Assembly: GCA_954871525.1 (NCBI GenBank)
Contig: OX940862.1
Location: 45,873,732 to 45,937,731 of the forward strand
Source: Parietaria judaica
Lineage: Eukaryota > Streptophyta > Magnoliopsida > Rosales > Urticaceae
Length of the DNA stretch: 64,000 nt
Direction of reading: 5' to 3'
A program made the position numbers and the translations under genes. The notes under the pieces were generated by a model, which was not told where the DNA came from, ran no database searches, and worked only from the letters and a program-made list of their open reading frames with translations. Of this stretch, positions 57,388 to 64,000 are shown piece by piece; positions within the stretch are counted from its first letter, which is position 1; each line of letters opens with the position of its first letter.

Positions 57388-58121
57388 GTGGACCCACATG
57401 CATTTGGAGGTGGGTGATGTCACCCCCACAATTTTGCAAATTATAAATATATATATTGGTATTTTAGATATAAAAAAAAAAAGACTAAATCTTTCTCTCT
57501 CTTCTTAGTATACACCCCCAGTGCCAATTGTCTTTCGATTTCAAACTTTTAAATCAGATTAGTATATTAATATTTTAATTAAAAAAATAATAATAATAAA
57601 CTACTCTCTCTTTTATCACACATACATCTAAGTAGAGCCACAACTTACTTACCTCTTACCCCCAATTTAGATTTTTTATATTCTATTAACTCTATCTACT
57701 TTTTTAGACTCTCATTTTGTCCTATATGAAGATTTTTATTTATATTTTCACAGATTATATCTAATGAAAATAAATAAATTGTCTATTTTTTATGAACATG
57801 ATATACACCGTGTAGTAATATGTTATTACAGTTATATTTGTAAAGTCAAAACATTTTTTTTTCCTGTACTATAAATGTATATGTAAAACTAAAAAAAAAA
57901 TGTATTTTCAATTTCTTAAAATTTAACGTGACTTAAATTGATAAATACCTATAAAAGTAAATATTAAAAGCTAATATTTAATTGTTAAAAAATCACTATT
58001 TAATTTAAGAGTTTTAACTTTTTATTTTTAAATTCTAACAGATTTGTGAAATATGATTAAGAATAGTTTATCTAGTTTACAATTCGCCACCCTCGACATG
58101 TAATCTTGAGTCCGCTCCTGT
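57388..58121. mobile_element. Degenerate small non-autonomous transposon (possibly hAT-like)
   Basis: The left edge GGGTGGACCCACATGCATTT and the right edge ACATGTAATC...GAGTCCGCTCCTG resemble the inverted ends of a common plant repeat with GGGGCGGACCCA-type termini. The inner CACCCCCAC and CACCCCCAG blocks and the AT-rich centre also fit. I found no clear 8-bp target duplication, and the inverted repeats are imperfect, so this is tentative. It has no coding capacity. Confidence 0.4.
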
Positions 58122-58609
58122 AGCCGCCATCCATAGAAATTTTTTCTTTATGCCCGTTGTACCTTAGTTTAAGAATTCGTTGAATAAATTCGTGAATATT
58201 TAGTATAAAATTTTTCCCGATGTACTCCAGATGATCATCTAGCTCACGAGTCTCAAATTTATTAAAAGATTATTTGCTCATTGTAAAGTAAACAACTGTA
58301 ACATAAAATATGTGGGATTTTCAATTTGACTCATCACAAATATTAACAACAAAAATTACCCGAACTATGTAGCACCACATGTTAAAATATGACATTCCGT
58401 TCAAAAGTAATTGTTCTTCATGCAAAATTCCTTTCTCTCCGGACCAGTTTCTTGATCGTGATCTATAGCTTATGTTGTTTGTGATTTTTGGTCACGGGAA
58501 AAACAGACGCCCAACAGCTCAAAATGCCCTTAGAAACCAGAGGGACAACTCAGGAAGCACGCAGAGCAAAGAACGGGCACAAGGAAAGGCCGTGCAACAA
58601 GTGTTTCAA

Positions 58610-59180
58610 GCCTCCGTACCGCCCCCGCAACATGGGTGTCCCTGCCAAGAAGTTTCCCGAAGTCCAAGTGCCGCCCCCGCGGCACAGGTGCTCCTGCAAG
58701 GGGCCTCTGAAGCCCCCGTGCCGCCACTGCGGCACAGGTTCCCCTGCTGAGGAGCTTCGCAAAATCCCTGTGCCGCCCTTACGGCACGGGTGCCCCCAAC
58801 TAATGGGCCCCCGAAGCCCCCGTTCCGCCCCACGGCACGGGCTCCCCTGCCAAGGAGCCTCCCGAGCCCCTGTGCTACCCCCTGCGGCACGCGGGTGCCC
58901 CTGCCAAAGAGCCTCTCGAGCCCCCGTGCTGCCCCCTACGGCACGGGTGCCCCGGCCAGGGAGCTTCTCGAACCTCCCTGCTGCTCCATGTGGCACGAGT
59001 GCCCATGCTAGGGAGCCTCCCGAGACCCCGTGTTGCCCCCCATGGCACGAGTGCCCATGCCCGGGAGCCTTTCGAGCCCCCGTGCGCCCCCCTGCAGCAC
59101 TATTCCCCCTTGCCAGCTGGGAGCCTCTTGAGCCCCCGTGATGCCCCCTGCGGCATGGGTGCCCTTGCCGAGGAACCCCT
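58610..59180 (+). repeat. GC-rich minisatellite of about 52 bp, about ten copies
   Basis: Unit contains GCCGCCCCYGCGGCACGGGT followed by GCCCCTGCCAAGGAGCCTC. Copies of the GGCAC word fall near 58683, 58731, 58782, 58833, 58885, 58940, 58992, 59044, 59096 and 59151. It produces overlapping ORFs on both strands that I regard as artefacts. Confidence 0.8.
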
Positions 59181-60004
59181 CGAGCCTCTTGAGCCACTAA
59201 TGCCTCACCATCTGAGCCCAAGGAGGATACCACTCATGCCAAAAACTTCCTTAGCCTCCAAGGAACCTCCAAGACCTGTTGATATGACCTTTCTACCACA
59301 AAATACTTGCCTTATCGTGTGAGGATGTCTTCACCCTCACAAATTACCAAAATACGCTCTAAGTGAGTCTTACTCACATAAATCACTTCCCAACTTTTCA
59401 CTAACCCCCAAAATACCCTTCATTATGGACCATAATGCCATCGTGGGATGTCTTTCCACTTGGAAAGACTTTCCTACCCCTAGACCCTCCGAAAGTCTAT
59501 AAATACAACCTCATTTCACATTAATCACATATTCACACCCACTTGCACTTACTATGCAAAAATCTCTCCTCACCACAAAGAAAGTTCGAGTTCTTTTTTT
59601 ATCCTACCTTTACTATGCTCAATTCTCTCTAGAATTAGAGCTATAAGGAAGTTTTATAAGACCTAAGCCTTGTCTTGCTCCTTTCTTCATAGAATCCAAG
59701 CAAGGAAGGAAGGTTCACACACAAGGGAATTCAGCTATCACAAGCCTCCCTTTCACCACAAAAAATACCCTCCCATCTGCATCAAAAATCCGACTCCTCA
59801 CCACCTCCAAGGGAGGTTTCAGTCACACCCAAAAAAAACCCTCCAAAGATTTTTTCTACAACACCGTCCGATTGAGATTTCGGCCTCCGTTAAGTCGGCC
59901 GCTCCTCGCCATCTAGCAAGGATCCAAAAGCAACACCAAGGAACTTGCAATACCCCTCGCACATCAACTAAGGGCCGGGAGAGACGGAAAATGCAACTTT
60001 GCCT

Positions 60005-60225
60005 CGCCAAAGCTCTGCCCATGAAAGGCGGTGATCTTTGCTCCTCTAAGCTCTCCCCCCTTTTCAATTTTTCCACGTGACAAGTTAGGCGCCGCAGCTC
60101 TGCTTAGGCAAAGCTCTGCCCACGAAAGGCGGTGATCTACCCTCCTCAAGGCACTCCCGCCTTTGCCATTTGTCCACGTGACACGTTAGGCGTCGCCCCT
60201 CCGCTTAGGCGAACCTCTGCTCACA
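60005..60225 (+). repeat. Two-copy tandem repeat of about 102 bp
   Basis: GCTCTGCCCATGAAAGGCGG at about 60011 recurs with one change about 102 bp later, as does CACGTGACAAGTTAGGCG (60073 and 60175). It lies downstream of the TATA motif within the LTR-like block. Confidence 0.7.
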
Positions 60226-60634
60226 TCGATAGCCGGTCCCCTATACGGTTAAGGCGGCTCACCTTCAGCTTGTCGCAGCTCTGTCCACCTCGCGAGTCGG
60301 TCCTCGAGACCACTTAAGCACGGCACCTTCGGCTCCTTAATTTGAAGCTCTCCTCCATGTACGGGCTATTATTCAAGGGTAGCTCGTCCCCGGCGCCTTC
60401 GTACGTATCTTATCCGAAGTATCACTTGAAACCCTCAGGGACTATTAGCGGATCTAGTGACCCTATCTCTGCTAACCCTCATTTATCACCTAAAAGAAAA
60501 TTACATAATGGCTTGATTCCTGAGGTACGGTATGTAGGAAACTCTTAATTAACGAGGCGGGCACAACCATAATAATAATAAAAAAATCCTACGCCCTTCG
60601 GGGCTAAGGGTCGGGACCACCCAACGACAAACAA

Positions 60635-61050
60635 AGGGTACGCTGAGCCGAGAATCCTATTCCCATCAACACTCCAGTACCTAGCCACCACCGGGCGACA
60701 TACGAAGGGTACGGTGAGCTGGGAATCCTATTCCCATCAACGCTCCGGTACCTAGCCACCACCCGACGACAGATGAAGGGTACGTCGAGCCGGGAATCCT
60801 ATTCCCATCAATGCTCTGCTACCTAGCCACCACACACGGACGACCAAGGGGTACGCTTAGCTGAAAATCATATTCTCATCAATGCTCACGTACCGAGCCT
60901 CCCCCATACGACGGCTCTAGGATGTGACGGGCTAGGAATCCTATTCCTATCAACGCCCGCACACTTGGCCATCTCAAAGACCACGACTTAATGGGCCGGG
61001 AATCATATTCCCGATAAGGCCCTAGCGCTTAGCCTCCCCGTCAGGGAGAT
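60635..61050 (+). repeat. Tandem repeat of about 70 bp, about six copies
   Basis: Unit centred on GGGAATCCTATTCCCATCAA followed by CGCTCCGGTACCTAGCCACC. Each unit contains the near-palindrome GGGAATCCTATTCCC. Copies start near 60638, 60709, 60778, 60850, 60925 and 60985 and become more diverged rightward. Confidence 0.75.
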
Positions 61051-61246
61051 GAGGAAGCGGGGATAGCCGCTAGGCACCGCGGAATCTTATTCCAGGCGCG
61101 GGAGCAACGAAGACCCAACGAATCTCCTAGTTACCTCCCACTGCGCACTCACCAGGTCTGGCCCGGGATCAGACACGCGGCCGGGATAATTGTCGTCCCT
61201 AAAGCGCGGACAAGAGCTTAATCCCGCACACAGTTCCGAGACTCAA

Positions 61247-61297
61247 TTGATGTTGGTGCTATCAAATTGAAGGTTTAGAACATAATTATACGTACTT

Positions 61298-61331
<34 letters not shown>

Positions 61332-62094
61332 ACTTGGTACAAGTTTGGAAAAATATCAACGACATTTGTTTTTTAATGTATCTTATTGGGGTCCAAGCAA
61401 CAATTTCATAAGGTGCCATCCATGGCTAGAATTTATGACGCATCATCACACACTGTGTACTGCTTTTAATAAGAATGGTACAGAATTCATGTTGGTGCCA
61501 AATTTAGGTCAATCTTAAATATGTAACATAAATTTTATTCGCCATCGATTACTGTATAGCTCTTTTAGTGGACTTTCTTTAGTTATATCATGCCATCAAA
61601 GTAGACAACTGTATTACTTTTCATGTATGTTTTTTCTAATAATTAATAAACTTTATTATTTGTATAAAAACTCAATCTAAAGTTAACTAATTTCCCGTTT
61701 TATCGTACGCGAATCTTTAAATATATCGACCGTAAGAAGTGAAATTCTGTCATCTCACTTTGAGTTCGTTAACAAATACGTTGAAAATACAATAGAATTC
61801 TTTGTTTTTGCTTCTATGCCTCATCATAATTATTTAAGGGTTGTTTGATATAAGCTGTTCGATAAACCTCTCAAGCTTGCTATCGATTGAAATTGATTTA
61901 TTTAGTTTTGATTTTTCGGACTCCGTTAATCCTGATCCAAAATTTTGGACAAATTATGAATAAATAAAAAAATAATAAAATTGGGTCTATACGTATCTAG
62001 AGTGAGTGAGAGAGAGGTATGGTTTTACTCTCCTCCCAGTGATGACCTGACTTGGTCTAAGGTGGTGAGGTGTCCCTTTTTGTGTGGCTGACAC
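61247..62094. other. AT-rich intergenic spacer upstream of HIPP
   Basis: Contains a TA microsatellite at about 61293-61332. I see no gene or repeat otherwise. The last 100 bp before the gene include GAGTGAGTGAGAGAGAG (about 62003), which may be part of the HIPP promoter. Confidence 0.5.
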
Positions 62095-62214
62095 TAATCT
62101 CTGATTCTCTTACTCTGTTTCTCTCTCATACTTTGTCTCGCTTCTTATTTACTCTCCGATCCTTACAACGCCATTTGCTTATAACTTGACTACTCAACCC
62201 TCTCTCTCACTCTC
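62095..62214 (+). promoter_or_regulatory. CT-rich 5' untranslated region of HIPP
   Basis: A pyrimidine-rich run (CTCTTACTCTGTTTCTCTCTC and further CTCTCTCAC words) leads straight to the ATG at 62215. Such CT-rich leaders are common in plant genes. I see no clear TATA box at the expected distance, so the transcription start is uncertain. Confidence 0.5.
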
Positions 62215-63157
62215 ATGGCCAAGAACCCACCAGAAGTTTCAGCTCCTGAACCTCTAAAATATCAGGTAAAGGTAAAGATATACATATATATGAATATATG
62301 TGGGTTTTTCGTGACAATATTCGGGTTTGAATTGCAGACATGGGCATTGAGAGTTTCGATTCACTGCGAAGGTTGCAAAAAGAAGGTCAAGAGAATTCTT
62401 CAGAGCATCGAAGGTAACTCTTTTCATAACTTGATTATGTATACAATATATATAGCCTTCCATACGTATAAATTGTTTTTCTTCAGGTGTTTATACGACG
62501 ACGATCGACTCTCAGCTGCACAAGGTTACAGTGACCGGCAACGTGGACGCGGAAGTTCTTATACGGAAACTGTTGCGGTCGGGTAAACATGCAGAGATTT
62601 GGCCCGAAGTCAAACCCCTGGACCAGAAGAAAAAGTCATCCAAATCTAAGAAGAAGGCCGATAATCAGAACGCCGCTGATACTCAAGCTGAAGAAGGCGA
62701 TGATCCCGATCCGGACGAATCACAGCAGGAAAAAGACGACGCCGACGACGACGATAATGAGGAAACTGAAGTTGCCGTCGCGCCAGGTGGCGGCGGAAAG
62801 AAGAAGAAAAAGAAAAAGAAGAAGAAAGCGCAGAGCGTGAATGCTCCAACTAATGCTGGCTCCGGCGAGGTTTCGACGAATCATCCGGCAAATTTGCCGG
62901 AAAATTTTCCGGCACAGTCGATTGATTATCTGTACCTGTATCCAGCGCCGATGACGTACTACCAACCTGCGCCGAGGTATGGGATGAGTTACAACACGGC
63001 TAGCCCTAACCCTAGTGTGTCGTTTCTCGCTCCTATCATGCATGCCGACACGTACTCGCATCCCGATGCGTATTATCAGCCGTCTGATCACATTCATACG
63101 TATAGCGACGACGATTACGATTACGACGACGACGGCCCCGGCTGCTTGATTATGTGA
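62215..63157 (+). CDS. HIPP: Heavy-metal-associated isoprenylated plant protein (HIPP)
   Basis: HIPPs are plant metal-binding proteins attached to membranes through a C-terminal lipid. Exons 62215-62265, 62338-62413 and 62487-63157 (GT-AG) give 265 aa. Residues about 16-85 form one HMA domain: TWALRVSIHCEGCKKKVKRI with the metal-binding CX2C, then VYTTTIDSQLHKVTVTGNVD and LLRSGKHAEIWPE. A Lys-rich and Asp/Glu-rich linker follows (about 90-160, with a run of ten Lys), then a Pro/Tyr-rich tail and an Asp/Tyr stretch. The last four residues, CLIM, form a CaaX box for farnesyl or geranylgeranyl attachment. The first intron has two donors six bases apart (GTAAAGGTAAAG); the upstream one matches the family's KYxTW spacing. 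It is the only ordinary host gene in the window and appears intact. Confidence 0.95.
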
Positions 63158-63314
63158 GGAAAGCAAGTAAGGATTGTGATGGGGAATGGAATCGATCAAA
63201 GTGGTTATGAAGAATAGTATTTGTCCGTAGAATATACTGCAATATAGCATATATATAATGGCACTGTTGTCGGGATAAAGTTTTGGGATTTAATTCTTGT
63301 ACTTCATATAATGA

Positions 63315-63320
63315 AATAAA
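63315..63320 (+). terminator. Probable polyadenylation signal of HIPP
   Basis: AATAAA lies about 158 bp after the stop codon in an AT-rich 3' untranslated region, the usual distance for a plant near-upstream element. Motif-based only. Confidence 0.5.
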
Positions 63321-64000
63321 AATTTGGTGTAAGAATATGGTAATGTAGCAAAAAATAATAATAATGGCTATTGTATGGTTTTAACTGTTTAATGGAGGAT
63401 ATATTAGTGGATTGAGTGGCTTTTTCGATATATATATATATATACATATTATTTTGCAATGGGAAATTTACTTTCTATGCCATCCATTTTTAATTTTGTC
63501 AAAAAAACACCATCAAGTTAGGAAAATAACTTAAATATACCCTGAGTATACGATTTGACCATTTTACCTTGTTATACCATCAACTTAATTATACCTCGTT
63601 CTATTCAAATGATCGGAATGGAAGACAATTTAGAGAATATCAGAATATAATTGTCCAAAAAATTTAATGTTAAGAGTAATTTTGAGTTTTTCAAAATTAA
63701 ATTCACCAAAGGGTATATAAAAAATATAAAAAAAAAATTAATATATACTTTAAGGGTATATTGTATTCCAAACCATGAGGGTATAGTTTTTCCAGTTAAA
63801 AAGTAAGGGTATAAGAAAGTCATTTTTCCATTCATATTATATATAAATACATTTATCCTGCTAATTTGTTATAAATATAAATACACTTCGTAACTATTAT
63901 TTTTAACAGAAATTAGGTGACTAGTATAAACACATAAATAGTTTATTATACCTTTTCATAAATATTGCAGTCGAATTCATGACAAGAAACGGGAAATTTT
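63321..64000. other. AT-rich sequence downstream of HIPP
   Basis: A short TA run lies at about 63430-63444, and words such as GGTATATA...GGGTATA recur loosely at 63700-63815. I see no gene, RNA or transposon border that I can support. Confidence 0.5.

Larger units (their letters stand above)
58470..61246 (+). repeat. GC-rich, LTR-like block with several minisatellites
   Basis: This block is much richer in G and C than its surroundings. It contains a TATAAATA motif at 59498-59505 followed by a CT/CA-rich transcript-like start, and ends near GAGACTCA at 61246, followed by TTGGTGCTATC, which might be a primer binding site. These features would fit one large LTR of a Gypsy-type element, but no partner LTR or coding region is visible. 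Long ORFs inside come from the repeats and have Pro/Arg-rich, meaningless translations. Confidence 0.35.

Noticed and set aside
58488..59233. Overlapping ORFs of over 200 codons on both strands (58488-59141 plus, 59233-58550 minus)
   Set aside because: They fall exactly on the GC-rich 52-bp minisatellite. The translations are Pro/Arg/Gly-rich repeats with no domain, and a stop-poor GC-rich repeat creates open frames on both strands.

Overview
This window looks like a repeat-rich, gene-poor stretch of a flowering-plant nuclear genome, probably a eudicot. The evidence is long Copia and Gypsy LTR retrotransposons nested in one another, a PIF/Harbinger and a CACTA DNA transposon with plant-type coding capacity, GT-AG introns, AT-rich spacers, and a single ordinary plant gene near the right end encoding a heavy-metal-associated isoprenylated plant protein (HIPP, 62215-63157, three exons, C-terminal CLIM). 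Nothing bacterial or viral is visible.

Layout, left to right. (1) 1-19170: a decayed minus-strand Copia element ('E2'). It has one long LTR at 16480-19170, a leader and a broken gag at 1000-1870; the rest lies off the left edge. Its leader is split by a plus-strand Copia element ('A', 3264-16160, perfect 5-bp target duplication TTTGC). The right LTR of A is split by a PIF/Harbinger transposon (10675-14366, TAA target duplication, 18-bp terminal inverted repeats) that carries a Myb/SANT-like gene and a three-exon DDE transposase gene. (2) 19171-21002: fragment of a minus-strand Gypsy element (LTR, primer binding site, gag). (3) 21003-56160: a very old plus-strand Copia element ('C'), broken by a minus-strand Copia element ('D', 25170-35475, target duplication GGACT/GAACT), a 16.7-kb CACTA transposon (35483-52179, perfect TAG target duplication) and a solo LTR (52610-55369, AAAGG/AAAAG). 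(4) 56161-62214: unannotated AT-rich sequence, a degenerate non-autonomous transposon, and a GC-rich, LTR-like block with several minisatellites. (5) 62215-63157: the HIPP gene.

The most unusual content has two parts. First, elements A and D belong to one retrotransposon family in which gag, protease and integrase are replaced by a gene-like segment that still contains two introns. Its exon lengths sum to a 200-aa product with an acidic N terminus and a split Cys/His cluster. It is fused in frame to the first codons of the old gag, and it is followed directly by the integrase-RT linker and RT-RNase H. The shared leader carries three copies of a small hairpin, one with a compensatory base-pair change. 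Second, the CACTA element encodes more than the usual transposase. It has a TNP2 gene (with a frameshift and an internal deletion), a Ulp1-like gene with its catalytic Cys changed to Ser, a gene with a putative plant transposon domain, and three related small BED-like zinc-finger proteins. Clusters of the palindrome GCCGCGGC sit at both ends and also next to the element's internal genes. This suggests an element-encoded DNA-binding and regulatory circuit.

The order of events from nesting is: C is older than D, the CACTA and the solo LTR; E2 is older than A; and A is older than the Harbinger. Nearly all transposon genes carry stops, frameshifts or lost catalytic residues. The clearest intact reading frames are the Harbinger Myb-like gene, two BED-like genes and HIPP.
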